A DNA stretch of 64,000 nucleotides from NCBI RefSeq assembly GCF_001013905.1, contig NZ_LN831790.1, positions 6,152,001 to 6,216,000 of the forward strand, read 5' to 3'. Positions 1 to 8,545 of this stretch are shown here, in pieces. Both the position numbers and the translations under genes were made by a program. Position 1 is the first letter of the stretch; each line of letters opens with the position of its first letter. The stretch comes from Streptomyces leeuwenhoekii. GTDB taxonomy: Bacteria; Actinomycetota; Actinomycetes; Streptomycetales; Streptomycetaceae. The notes beneath the pieces were generated by a model that saw only the letters and a program-made list of their open reading frames with translations, made no database searches and was not told where the DNA came from.

Positions 1-231
1 GCACCCCCGGACGAGGACGCGACCCGGTTCTTCGCCCTCTTCCGGGCGCTCCTGCTCGACCCGGAGGACACGGTGGAGGAGGCGGCCCGGGCCTTCCTCG
101 GCAGCGGCCCGGACGCCGACGCCGTCACGGACGCGCTGCACTACCTGGCCGAACTCGCGGCGGGAGAGAGCGTGGCGGCGGAGCGCGCCGGAAGGTGCCG
201 CCGGCTGGTCGCGGCGGCCGCCCGCGGGTGA
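1..231 (+). CDS. C-terminal end of an unidentified protein (partial)
   Basis: An open frame enters from the left edge and ends at a TGA at 229-231, leaving 76 residues. The visible part is rich in Ala, Glu, Asp and Arg, with no membrane segment and no motif I can name. Third-position G/C is as high as in neighbouring genes, so it is probably a true coding end. The next gene starts 540 bases downstream, so it is not obviously in the same operon. I cannot assign a function. Confidence 0.6.
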   Translation, partial: APPDEDATRFFALFRALLLDPEDTVEEAARAFLGSGPDADAVTDALHYLAELAAGESVAAERAGRCRRLVAAAARG

Positions 232-561
232 GGGAGCGGGCGGGAACGGAAAAGACACCCCGGGGCGCGCGGCGCCCCGCGACCGGCCGCCGGGGCGCCG
301 CGCGTGGAGGCGGAGCCGGGGTCCTGGACCTTCACGGCATTGCGGCGGCACACAATTGGAACCGCGTCGGCCGGGTTTGACCGGACCCGGTCCGCCCCAC
401 CGGCCTGCCGTGATGTGGAATCGGCGCCGACGCGCATCGCGAAGGCGAACGGCTTCACCCCCGCCCGGGACGGCCGGGGACACCGCCCGCCCGGCCCACG
501 CGTCCCGTGCCGGAACGAGGGGCTCGGCAAGGGGCAACCTCAACTTCCTCTGCCGGAAGCA

Positions 562-590
562 TTGACGAAACACAGAGCCGCTCCTACCTT
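562..590 (+). promoter_or_regulatory. Putative housekeeping-type promoter of the GntR operon
   Basis: TTGACG at 562-567 and TACCTT at 585-590 are separated by exactly 17 bases. This fits a sigma-HrdB-like promoter and predicts a start near 597, about 175 bases ahead of the regulator gene. The rest of the 232-770 gap is G+C-rich; apart from this promoter and the repeats below I see no gene in it. Confidence 0.5.
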
Positions 591-611
591 CAACGCGTCG
601 TACTTCGTACG

Positions 612-621
612 TCATATATGA
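612..621. promoter_or_regulatory. AT-rich palindrome, candidate operator for the GntR/FCD regulator
   Basis: TCATATATGA is a perfect 10-base palindrome in otherwise very G+C-rich DNA. It sits about 15 bases past the predicted transcription start and next to a GTAC-TTC-GTAC repeat at 599-610. Position and AT content fit a repressor site for the adjacent GntR protein. The link to that protein is inference. Confidence 0.45.
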
Positions 622-626
622 GACGC

Positions 627-654
627 GATACGCGAGATCCGATACGCGAGATCC
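627..654. repeat. Perfect 14-base tandem repeat in the regulator leader
   Basis: GATACGCGAGATCC occurs twice head to tail (627-640 and 641-654). It is followed between about 676 and 745 by four or five degenerate copies of CACGAGTYCCG. All lie in the predicted untranslated leader of the GntR gene. Confidence 0.75.
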
Positions 655-770
655 CACCCGGTTCCCGGGATCCGGCACGACGAGCACGAGTTCCGCACGA
701 GTCCCCGGCACAGTTCCGACACGAGTCCCGACACGCGGTCCGTTCGAGACGCGAGACCCGAGAGGCGCGC

Positions 771-1439
771 ATGACCTCTGTCCCCACGCCGATCCCCTCC
801 CGCACGCAGTACGTGCTGGAGGAGATCAAACGCCGCATCCTCACCGGGCGGTTGACACCGGGTCAGGCCCTGGTCGAGACCGAGCTCGCCGCACAGTTCG
901 GGGTGTCCAAGACCCCGGTGCGCGAGGCGCTCAAGACCCTGGCCGGCACCGGTCTGGTCGTGATGAGCCAGTACAAGGGCGTCACGGTGCGCATGGTGGA
1001 CGCGGACATGGCGCGCGAGGTCTACGACGTGCGGCTCCTGCTGGAACCCGAGGCGCTCAAGCGCGCCGTGCGGCGCGGAGCCTCCCTGGACGCCGCCCGC
1101 GAGGCGCTCACCCGGGCCGACGAGGCCGATGACACCGCCGAACGGTCGCTCGCCAACCGCGAGTTCCACCGCGCCCTGTACCTGCCGTGCGGCAACCCGC
1201 TGCTCGGCCGGATGCTCGACGAGGTCCGCGACCAGGCGGCCCTCGTCTCCGCCGTCGCCTGGGCCGCCGACCCCTCCTGGGAGCGGGAGGCGGACGAGCA
1301 CCGGGAGATCCTGCGGCTCGCCCTCGCCGGTGACGCGGACGGGGCGGCCGGCGCCCTGCACGCGCACATCGCGTCGTTCGTCGAGCGGGCCTTCCCCGAG
1401 ACGGGGCCCGCGGCACAGGAAGAGGACGGTCAGGCATGA
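771..1439 (+). CDS. GntR-family transcriptional regulator, FadR/FCD subfamily
   Basis: A 222-residue cytoplasmic DNA-binding protein. Residues about 10-70 form the winged helix-turn-helix (motifs LAAQFGVSKTPVREAL). The rest is an all-helical FCD ligand domain with the spaced histidines (FHRAL, EHREIL, HIASF) that usually bind a metal and a small carboxylic acid. ATG 771 is preferred because homology starts there; an upstream extension of the frame is repeat-derived. It overlaps the next gene by four bases (ATGA), so it heads the catabolic operon and probably responds to a sugar acid or pathway intermediate. The ligand is unknown. Confidence 0.9.
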   Translation: MTSVPTPIPSRTQYVLEEIKRRILTGRLTPGQALVETELAAQFGVSKTPVREALKTLAGTGLVVMSQYKGVTVRMVDADMAREVYDVRLLLEPEALKRAVRRGASLDAAREALTRADEADDTAERSLANREFHRALYLPCGNPLLGRMLDEVRDQAALVSAVAWAADPSWEREADEHREILRLALAGDADGAAGALHAHIASFVERAFPETGPAAQEEDGQA

Positions 1440-2344
1440 CAACGACGTTCGAGAGCCAGCGGTCGGCCCTGGCCGACGTGGTGGCGATCCCGGTGACCCC
1501 GTTCGCCGAGGACGGCTCCGTCGACTCCGCCACCCACCGGGCCCTGCTGCGCCGTCTCCTCGACGCCGGCATCACCACCCTCACCCCCAACGGCAACACC
1601 GGTGAGTTCTACGCCCTCACCCCCGCCGAGCGCCGCCTGGTCACCGAGCTGACCGCCGAGGAGGCGGGCGGCCGGGCGGCGATCCTGGTCGGCGTCGGCC
1701 ACGACGTGCCGACCGCGATCGCCTCCGCCCGGCACGCCCGCGAGCTGGGCGCCCAGATGGTGATGGTCCACCAGCCCGCCCACCCGTACGTCTCCCAGGC
1801 CGGCTGGGTCGACTACCACCGCGCCATCGCCGAGGCCGTGCCCGAGCTGGGCGTCGTGCCCTACGTCCGCAACGCGCAGCTCACCGGCGCCCGGCTGGCC
1901 GAACTCGCCGACGCCTGCCCCAACGTCATCGGCGTGAAGTACGCCGTCCCGGACGCCGCCAGGTTCGCCGCCTTCGCGCGCGACGCCGGGCTGGACCGCT
2001 TCGTGTGGGTGGCGGGACTCGCCGAGCCGTACGCGCCCTCGTACTTCTCCGCGGGCGCCACCGGCTTCACCTCCGGGCTGGTGAACGTCGCCCCGGCCGT
2101 CTCGCTGGACATGCTCTCGGCGCTGCGCGCGGGCGACTACCCGGCCGCCATGAAGGTCTGGGAGCAGATCCGCCGCTTCGAGGAGCTGCGCGCCGCGAAC
2201 GGCTCCGCCAACAACGTCACCGTCGTCAAGGAGGCCCTCGCCTCGCTCGGGCTGTGCCGCCGGGAGGTCCGCCCCCCGAGCAGGCCGCTGCCCGAGAGCG
2301 AGCGCGCGGAGGTCGCCGCCATTGTCGCCGGGTGGTCCATATGA
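1436..2344 (+). CDS. DapA-family aldolase/dehydratase for a keto-deoxy sugar acid
   Basis: A 302-residue TIM-barrel enzyme of the dihydrodipicolinate synthase superfamily. It has the substrate loop GNTGEF, the catalytic tyrosine Y143 (PYVRN) and the Schiff-base lysine K168 (GVKYA). True DapA is unlikely here: it lies between a GntR regulator and a sugar-acid dehydratase, overlapping both by ATGA. In this setting the family supplies 2-keto-3-deoxy-arabonate dehydratase, 5-keto-4-deoxyglucarate dehydratase (KdgD) or a keto-deoxy-sugar aldolase. The PYVRN stretch resembles KdgD-type proteins more than DapA. The exact substrate cannot be fixed from sequence alone. Confidence 0.85.
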   Translation: MTTTFESQRSALADVVAIPVTPFAEDGSVDSATHRALLRRLLDAGITTLTPNGNTGEFYALTPAERRLVTELTAEEAGGRAAILVGVGHDVPTAIASARHARELGAQMVMVHQPAHPYVSQAGWVDYHRAIAEAVPELGVVPYVRNAQLTGARLAELADACPNVIGVKYAVPDAARFAAFARDAGLDRFVWVAGLAEPYAPSYFSAGATGFTSGLVNVAPAVSLDMLSALRAGDYPAAMKVWEQIRRFEELRAANGSANNVTVVKEALASLGLCRREVRPPSRPLPESERAEVAAIVAGWSI

Positions 2345-4095
2345 GCGACAGGACGACAGGGGGCACGGCCGGCGGCAAGCGCCCCGAGCAGCTCAGGAGC
2401 CACCAGTGGTACGGCACCGAGGGTCTGCGCTCGTTCAGCCACCGCGCCCGCACCCGCCAGCTCGGCTACCTGCCCGAGGAGCACCTGGGCAAGCCGGTCA
2501 TCGCGATCCTCAACACCTGGTCCGACATCAACCCCTGCCACGTCCACCTGCGGGACCGCGCCCAGGCCGTCAAGCGCGGCGTGTGGCAGGCGGGCGGCTT
2601 CCCCCTGGAGTTCCCGGTCTCCACCCTCAGCGAGACCTTCCAGAAGCCGACCCCGATGCTCTACCGCAACATGCTCGCGATGGAGACCGAGGAGCTGCTG
2701 CGGTCCTACCCGGTCGACGGGGCCGTCCTGATGGGCGGCTGCGACAAGTCCACGCCCGCCCTCCTCATGGGCGCCGCCTCCGTCGACCTGCCCGCCGTCT
2801 TCGTCCCCGCCGGGCCGATGCTGCCGGGCCACTGGCGGGGCGAGGTCCTCGGGTCCGGCACCGACATGTGGAAGTACTGGGACGACAAGCGGGCCGGCCT
2901 CATCGGCGACTGCGAGATGCAGGAGCTGGAGAGCGGTCTGGCCCGCTCGCCCGGCCACTGCATGACCATGGGGACGGCGTCCACCCTGACCGCCGCCGCC
3001 GAGGCGCTCGGCGTGACCGTCCCCGGCGCCTCCAGCATCCCGGCCGTCGACTCCGGGCACGACCGGATGGCCGCCCGGGCGGGGATGACCGCCGTCGACC
3101 TGGTCCACCGGGACCGCAGGCTGTCGCGGCTGCTGACCCGGGACGCCTTCGAGGACGCGGTCACCACCGTGCTCGGCCTCGGCGGCTCCACCAACGCCGT
3201 GATCCACCTGATCGCCATGGCCGGCCGGGCGGGCGTCACCCTGACCCTCGACGACTTCGACCGCCTCGCCCGCCGGGTCCCGGTGCTGGCCAACGTCCGG
3301 CCCGGCGGACAGAAGTACCTCATGGAGGACTTCCACTTCGCCGGCGGCCTGCCCGGCTTCCTCTCCCGCATCCCCGACCTGCTCCACCTGGACCGGCCCA
3401 CGGTCTGCCACGACACGATGCGCGAGCAACTGGCCGGCGCCCTGGTCCACGACGACGACGTCATCCGGCCCCGGGACAACCCGGTCGCCCGGGAGGGCGG
3501 GGTCGCCGTGCTGCGCGGCAACCTGTGCCCGGACGGCGCCGTCATCAAGCACATCGCCGCCGAGCCGCACCTGCTCAAGCACACCGGCCCGGCCGTCGTC
3601 TTCGACGATTACCGGACGATGCAGCGCACCATCAACGACCCGTCCCTGAACATCACCGCGGACAGCGTCCTGGTGCTGCGCAACGCCGGCCCCAAGGGCG
3701 GCCCGGGCATGCCCGAGTACGGGATGCTGCCCCTGCCCGACCACCTCCTGAAGCAGGGGGTGCGGGACATGGTGCGGATCTCCGACGCCCGGATGAGCGG
3801 CACCAGTTACGGCGCCTGCGTGCTGCACGTGGCACCGGAGTCGTACGTCGGCGGGCCGCTGGCGCTCGTCCGCAGCGGTGACCTGATCACCCTGGACGTC
3901 GAGGCGCGCACCCTGCACCTCCACGTGGACGACGCGGAACTGGAGCGGCGCCGTGCCGCCTGGACGCCGCCGCCCGTGCCCTACGAGCGCGGCTACGGCG
4001 CCCTCTACCTCGACCAGATCACCCAGGCCGACACCGGCTGCGACTTCGAGTTCCTCGCCCGGCCGGGCACCGTACAGGACCCCTACGCGGGCTGA
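2341..4095 (+). CDS. IlvD/Edd-family sugar-acid dehydratase (arabonate/xylonate/galactonate type)
   Basis: 584 residues; removes water from an aldonic acid to give a 2-keto-3-deoxy acid using an Fe-S cluster. Candidate cluster cysteines are C66 (NPCH), C134 (GGCDK) and C207 (GHCMT). Their spacing (68 and 73 residues) equals what I recall for characterised L-arabinonate and D-xylonate dehydratases, which argues against branched-chain IlvD. It overlaps the DapA-family gene by four bases, and the two would act in sequence. Cytoplasmic. L-arabonate is the favoured substrate because a GH43 enzyme lies in the same locus, but galactonate or xylonate are possible. Confidence 0.88.
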   Translation: MSDRTTGGTAGGKRPEQLRSHQWYGTEGLRSFSHRARTRQLGYLPEEHLGKPVIAILNTWSDINPCHVHLRDRAQAVKRGVWQAGGFPLEFPVSTLSETFQKPTPMLYRNMLAMETEELLRSYPVDGAVLMGGCDKSTPALLMGAASVDLPAVFVPAGPMLPGHWRGEVLGSGTDMWKYWDDKRAGLIGDCEMQELESGLARSPGHCMTMGTASTLTAAAEALGVTVPGASSIPAVDSGHDRMAARAGMTAVDLVHRDRRLSRLLTRDAFEDAVTTVLGLGGSTNAVIHLIAMAGRAGVTLTLDDFDRLARRVPVLANVRPGGQKYLMEDFHFAGGLPGFLSRIPDLLHLDRPTVCHDTMREQLAGALVHDDDVIRPRDNPVAREGGVAVLRGNLCPDGAVIKHIAAEPHLLKHTGPAVVFDDYRTMQRTINDPSLNITADSVLVLRNAGPKGGPGMPEYGMLPLPDHLLKQGVRDMVRISDARMSGTSYGACVLHVAPESYVGGPLALVRSGDLITLDVEARTLHLHVDDAELERRRAAWTPPPVPYERGYGALYLDQITQADTGCDFEFLARPGTVQDPYAG

Positions 4096-4149
4096 ACCAG
4101 CCCCCACCTTCCGGCCGTCACCCGGCGGCCGGACTGCCGCACTCCGGAT

Positions 4150-4163
4150 AGAAAGCGCTTCCC
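4150..4163. promoter_or_regulatory. LacI-type operator candidate upstream of the sugar permeases
   Basis: GAAAGCGCTTCC at 4151-4162 is a CG-centred near-palindrome of the kind bound by LacI-family sugar repressors. It lies in the 151-base gap between the dehydratase and the first permease gene. No LacI-family gene is in the window, so the regulator would be encoded elsewhere. Confidence 0.5.
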
Positions 4164-4246
4164 ATGCGGGGCGCCCCGGGACCGCCCGGGACACGCCCCG
4201 GGAAGCGGCTCACGCACCGCACGTCGCACGAGAACGGAGAACAGTC

Positions 4247-5182
4247 ATGGCCCAAGCCGCAGCCGTGGCGAAACCGCCCGCGCCACCGAGGCGGCGCCGT
4301 GCCTCCGCCACGCCGCGCAGGCTGCCCTACCTGCTGATCGCCCCGGCAGGCCTGCTGATGCTGGGCTTCATCGCCTACCCGGTCATCAGCGTCTTCTACT
4401 ACAGCCTGCAGGAGTACAACCCCACCAAGCCCTGGCGGAACGGATACGCGGGCTTCGACAACTTCGTCCACATCTTCACCGAGGACCCCCAGTTCTGGGG
4501 CACCCTCGTCTTCAGCGCCAAGTGGGTCTTCGTCGAAGTCGGCCTGCAACTGCTCTTCGGGCTCGCCCTGGCCCTCATCGTCAACCAGACCTTCGTGGGC
4601 CGGGCCATCGGCCGCGCCCTGGTCTTCTCCCCGTGGGCGGTCTCAGGCGTCCTCACCTCCGCGATCTGGGTGCTGCTCTACAACTCCCAGACCGGCGTCA
4701 GCCGCTACCTCGCGGACCTGGGCATCGGCTCCTACGGCACCAGTTGGCTGTCGGACACCTCCACCGTGTTCTCGGCGGCGGTCGTCGCCGACCTGTGGCG
4801 CGGCGTGCCCTTCTTCGCCATCCTCATCCTCGCCGACCTCCAGTCCGTCTCCAAGGACCTGTACGAGGCCGCCGAGGTCGACGGGGCCAGCCGCTTCCAG
4901 CAGTTCTGGCACATCACGCTGCCCCATCTGAAGGACGCCATCATCCTGTCCACGCTGCTGCGCGCGGTGTGGGAGTTCAACAACGTCGACCTGCTCTACA
5001 CCCTCACCGGCGGCGGACCCGCGGGTGAGACGACGACGCTGCCGCTGTACATCGCCAACACCAGCATCGACGCCCACGACTTCGGCTACGCGTCGGCCCT
5101 GACCACGGTCGCGTTCGTGATCCTGCTCTTCTGCTCGATCGTCTATCTGCGGCTGAGCAAGTTCGGAGGCGAGAACAAGTGA
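4247..5182 (+). CDS. Sugar ABC transporter permease, MalF/UgpA type
   Basis: A 311-residue inner-membrane protein with a basic N-terminus, a first membrane helix at about residues 28-48 (YLLIAPAGLLMLGF) and five further helices. The cytoplasmic EAA loop that docks the ATPase reads EAAEVDGASRFQQFW. ATG 4247 follows GAGAACGGAGAA. It pairs with the next gene, which starts inside its stop codon. The substrate is probably an oligogalacturonide or pectin side-chain oligosaccharide, judged from neighbours. No ATPase gene accompanies it; streptomycetes commonly use the shared ATPase MsiK. Confidence 0.93.
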   Translation: MAQAAAVAKPPAPPRRRRASATPRRLPYLLIAPAGLLMLGFIAYPVISVFYYSLQEYNPTKPWRNGYAGFDNFVHIFTEDPQFWGTLVFSAKWVFVEVGLQLLFGLALALIVNQTFVGRAIGRALVFSPWAVSGVLTSAIWVLLYNSQTGVSRYLADLGIGSYGTSWLSDTSTVFSAAVVADLWRGVPFFAILILADLQSVSKDLYEAAEVDGASRFQQFWHITLPHLKDAIILSTLLRAVWEFNNVDLLYTLTGGGPAGETTTLPLYIANTSIDAHDFGYASALTTVAFVILLFCSIVYLRLSKFGGENK

Positions 5183-6075
5183 TCACCAAGGAGGCCACCC
5201 CGGTGGTGCCCGCCCCCGTCGCGGCCGTCCCCGAACCGCCGCGCCCGGCCAAGCGGCACCGCGCCTGGGACGAGGTCCCGCGCTGGCAGATCTACCTGCC
5301 GCTCGGCATCTACCTGCTCTTCACCCTCATCCCCTTCTACTGGATCCTGCTGTTCGCCCTGCGCCCGGCCGGCTCCACCTCGCTCGTGCCCTGGCCGATG
5401 ACGTTCGAGCACTTCGAGAAGGTGTGGACCGAGCGCAGCTTCGGCACCTACTTCGGCAACAGCGTCCTGGTCGGCCTGGCGACCCTGGTGATGACCACGG
5501 TCGTCGCGCTGGCCGGCGGCTACGCCCTGGCCCGGTTCGACTTCAAGATCAAGCGGGCGTTCATGCTGGGCCTGCTTTGCTCCCAGTTCGTGCCGGGCGC
5601 GCTGCTGCTGGTGCCGCTGTTCGAGATCTTCGCCGGGCTTCAGATGATCAACTCGCTGGGCAGCGTCATCATCGCCGAGACGGTCTTCCAACTGCCGCTG
5701 TCGATGATCCTCATCAGCAACTTCATCAAGAACGTGCCCTACTCGCTGGAGGAGGCGGCCTGGGTCGACGGCTGCGGCCGGTTCCGGGCGTTCCGGGTCA
5801 TCGTGCTGCCGCTGCTGCGGCCGGGCCTGATCGCCGTCGGCTCCTTCGCCTTCGTCCACTCCTGGAACCACTTCCTGTTCGCCCTGATGTTCCTCAACAA
5901 CCAGGACAAGCAGACCATCCCGGTGGGCCTGAACACCCTGATGAGCGCGGACAGCGTCGACCTGGGCGCCCTGGCGGCCGGCGGCATCATCGCGGCGGTG
6001 CCCGTGGTGATCGTCTTCGCGTTCATCCAGAAGTGGCTGATCACCGGCTTCAGCGCGGGGGCGGTGAAGGGATGA
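5179..6075 (+). CDS. Sugar ABC transporter permease, MalG/UgpE type
   Basis: 298 residues with six predicted membrane helices, starting near residue 42 (IYLPLGIYLLFTLIPFYW). The EAA loop reads EEAAWVDGCGRFRAFR, placed as in MalG-like subunits. The GTG start at 5179 overlaps the stop of the partner permease (GTGA), so the two are translationally coupled. The stop overlaps the ATG of a secreted pectate lyase, tying import of products to the enzyme that makes them. Confidence 0.93.
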   Translation: MITKEATPVVPAPVAAVPEPPRPAKRHRAWDEVPRWQIYLPLGIYLLFTLIPFYWILLFALRPAGSTSLVPWPMTFEHFEKVWTERSFGTYFGNSVLVGLATLVMTTVVALAGGYALARFDFKIKRAFMLGLLCSQFVPGALLLVPLFEIFAGLQMINSLGSVIIAETVFQLPLSMILISNFIKNVPYSLEEAAWVDGCGRFRAFRVIVLPLLRPGLIAVGSFAFVHSWNHFLFALMFLNNQDKQTIPVGLNTLMSADSVDLGALAAGGIIAAVPVVIVFAFIQKWLITGFSAGAVKG

Positions 6076-7379
6076 GGCTCAGGCACTGCGCCGCGGCCCT
6101 CGGCCTGCTGGGCCTGCTGTGCGTCCCCGCCCACGCCGAGGACGCCCGCGGCACCGGCCGCGACCTCGGCCGCGAGACCCTGGCCCGGCACGACGGCTGG
6201 GCGGCGGCCGAGGGCGGCACCACCGGCGGCGCCGCGGCCGACGAGGCCCATGTCTTCACGGTGACCGACCGGGCGGGGCTGGTGCGCGCCCTGGACGGCG
6301 GCAGCGACACCCCGAAGATCATCAAGATCGCCGGGACGATCGACGCCAACACCGACGACTCCGGACGCCGCCTGGACTGCGCCGACTACGCCACCGGCGG
6401 CTACAGCCTGAAGAAGTACCTGGCCGCCTACGACCCCCGCACCTGGGGCGCCGCCAAGCCCGCCGGCCCCCAGGAGGAGGCCCGCCGGGCGTCCGCCGCC
6501 CGCCAGGCCGAACGCGTGGTGCTGCCGGTCGGCTCCCACACCACCATCGTGGGCCTGGGCGACGACGCCGTCCTCAAGGGCGCCAGCCTCCAGATCAAGA
6601 ACGCGGACAACGTCATCGTCCGCAACCTCGAACTGCGCGACGCCTACGACTGCTTCCCCGTCTGGCAGCCCAACACCGGCGGACTCGGCGACTGGAAGGC
6701 CGCCTACGACACCCTCTGGCTCAACAACGCCGGCCACGTCTGGATCGACCACGTCACCGCCTCCGACAAGGGCCGCCCGGACGAGAAGGAACCCACCTAC
6801 TACGCCCGCAACTACCTGCGCCACGACGGCCTGCTCGACATCACCAACGGCTCCGACCTCGTCACCGTCTCCTGGAGCCGGTTCGCCGACCACGACAAGG
6901 CCATGCTCATCGGCAACAGCGACAGCGCCGCCGGCGACCGGGGCCGGCTGCGCGTCACCCTGCACCACAACGAGTTCACCTCCGTCGTCCAGCGCGCCCC
7001 GCGCGTCCGCTTCGGCCAGGTGCACCTCTACAACAACCGGTACGTCGTCCCCGAGGACGCCCACGACTACCGCTACTCCATCGGCGTCTCCACCGAGTCG
7101 CGCATCCACGCGGAGAACAACGCCTTCACCACCCCCGCCCACGTCGAGGCCGCCGACCTGGTCAAGAGCTGGAACGGCACCGCCCTGCACGCGTCGGGCA
7201 CCCTCTTCAACGGCTACCCGGTGGACCTGACGGCGATCTACAACGCCTACAACTCGGGCAGCGAACGCGACCTGGGCACCGACGTCGGCTGGAGCCCCGC
7301 CCTGCACGGACGGATCGACAGCGCGGCGGCGGCCGACCGGGCGGTGGCGCGCGGCGCGGGCGCGGGGAGGATCCGATGA
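6072..7379 (+). CDS. Secreted pectate lyase, polysaccharide lyase family 1
   Basis: 435 residues. It has a Sec signal peptide (hydrophobic stretch ending AHA about residue 22) and a right-handed parallel beta-helix. Family marks are VWIDHVTAS, SWSRFADHDKAMLIG and RAPRVRFG, in which R308 is the likely catalytic base for beta-elimination of polygalacturonate. Asp residues before it would bind calcium. It overlaps both the upstream permease and the downstream oxidoreductase genes by ATGA. It is a paralogue of the lyase at 15383-16708, sharing the GGTTGGAAAD start and the RRASAARQ segment. Confidence 0.93.
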   Translation: MRLRHCAAALGLLGLLCVPAHAEDARGTGRDLGRETLARHDGWAAAEGGTTGGAAADEAHVFTVTDRAGLVRALDGGSDTPKIIKIAGTIDANTDDSGRRLDCADYATGGYSLKKYLAAYDPRTWGAAKPAGPQEEARRASAARQAERVVLPVGSHTTIVGLGDDAVLKGASLQIKNADNVIVRNLELRDAYDCFPVWQPNTGGLGDWKAAYDTLWLNNAGHVWIDHVTASDKGRPDEKEPTYYARNYLRHDGLLDITNGSDLVTVSWSRFADHDKAMLIGNSDSAAGDRGRLRVTLHHNEFTSVVQRAPRVRFGQVHLYNNRYVVPEDAHDYRYSIGVSTESRIHAENNAFTTPAHVEAADLVKSWNGTALHASGTLFNGYPVDLTAIYNAYNSGSERDLGTDVGWSPALHGRIDSAAAADRAVARGAGAGRIR

Positions 7380-8545
7380 CCGGCCCGGCGACCGCACCCG
7401 TGCCCGTCGTCCTGGCGGGCGCCCGCGGCCACGGCCGCTGGCACGTCGCCAACATCCGCCGGCTCCAGGCCGCGGGCCTGGTACGGCTGGCCGGCGTCTG
7501 CGAGATCACCCCGCTGACCGAGGAGGAGTTCGGCGGCGAGCTCCCCGAGCAGTCCGCCGACCTCGGCGCCCTGCTCGACTCCACCGGCGCCCGGATCGCC
7601 GTGATCTGCACACCGATCCCGACCCACGCCGACCTCGCGCTCACCGCCGCCGCACGGGGGGTGCACCTGCTGCTGGAGAAGCCCCCGGCGCCGTCGTACG
7701 CCGAGTTCCGCCGCATGGCCGACGGGATCGCCGCGGCGGGCGTCGCCTGCCAGATCGGCTTCCAGTCGCTGGGCTCGCACGCGGTGCCGGCCATCCGCGA
7801 ACTGATCGCCGACGGCGCGATCGGCGAGCTCACGGGCATCGGCGGGGCCGGGGCCTGGGCGCGGGAGGAGTCCTACTTCCGGCGCGCGCCCTGGGCGGGC
7901 AGGCGCCGGCTGAACGGCGCCGACGTGATCGACGGGGCGCTGACCAACCCCCTCGCGCACGCCGTCGCCACCGCGCTCGCCCTCGGCACCACCACCGGCG
8001 CCGACGACGTCACCGGCATCGAGACCGAACTGCTGCACGCCAACGACATCGAGGCCGACGACACCTCCTGCGTGCGGATCACCACCGCACGCGGCCACCG
8101 GGTCACCGTCGCCGCGACGCTGTGCGCCGAGCGGCCCGACGACCCGTACGTGGTGGTGCACGGCAGCCGCGGCCGGATCACCTTCTGGTACAAGCAGGAC
8201 CGCGTGCTGCTCCAGCGCGCCGGCCACGGCCCCGAGGAGTACGTGCACGGCCGCACCGACCTGCTGGAGAACCTCGTCGCCCATCTCACCGCCGGCGCCG
8301 CCCTGCTCGTCCCCCCGGCGGCCACGGGTGCCTTCATGCGGGTCGTGGAGGCGATCCGGCAGGCCCCCGACCCGGTCGCGCTGCCCCCGGGCGCCTGGCA
8401 CCGCGTCCCCGGCGAGAGCCGCCGTGTCGTCCCCGGCGTCGACGCGCTCGTGGCCGCCGCCGCCGACAGCCTCGCCCTCTACTCCGAGCTTGGCGCCCCG
8501 TGGGCGGTCCCGGCCGCCGCGTCCGAGGAGGTGAGCACCCGATGA
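7376..8545 (+). CDS. Gfo/Idh/MocA-family NAD(P)-dependent sugar oxidoreductase
   Basis: 389 residues. The N-terminal Rossmann fold carries a glycine-rich motif AGARGHGRWH, and EKPPAPSYAEF is the family's cofactor/active-site EKP motif. The C-terminal beta-sheet substrate domain follows. No signal peptide, so cytoplasmic. It overlaps the pectate lyase gene before it and the DUF6807 gene after it by four bases each. Some L-arabinose 1-dehydrogenases belong to this family and would feed the upstream aldonate dehydratase. Association with a DUF6807 partner instead suggests processing of an unusual modified sugar. The substrate is not decided by sequence. Confidence 0.85.
   Translation: MTGPATAPVPVVLAGARGHGRWHVANIRRLQAAGLVRLAGVCEITPLTEEEFGGELPEQSADLGALLDSTGARIAVICTPIPTHADLALTAAARGVHLLLEKPPAPSYAEFRRMADGIAAAGVACQIGFQSLGSHAVPAIRELIADGAIGELTGIGGAGAWAREESYFRRAPWAGRRRLNGADVIDGALTNPLAHAVATALALGTTTGADDVTGIETELLHANDIEADDTSCVRITTARGHRVTVAATLCAERPDDPYVVVHGSRGRITFWYKQDRVLLQRAGHGPEEYVHGRTDLLENLVAHLTAGAALLVPPAATGAFMRVVEAIRQAPDPVALPPGAWHRVPGESRRVVPGVDALVAAAADSLALYSELGAPWAVPAAASEEVSTR

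Noticed and set aside
4151..4162. Reading the GAAAGCGCTTCC motif as a DasR or CebR site
   Set aside because: DasR and CebR operators differ in flanks from this sequence; only a general LacI-type assignment is safe.
2137..4194. A 685-codon open frame on the minus strand opposite the dehydratase gene
   Set aside because: It is antisense to a gene with clear catalytic motifs, and its composition (Val/Gly/His/Arg rich) is the shadow typical of GC-rich coding DNA.
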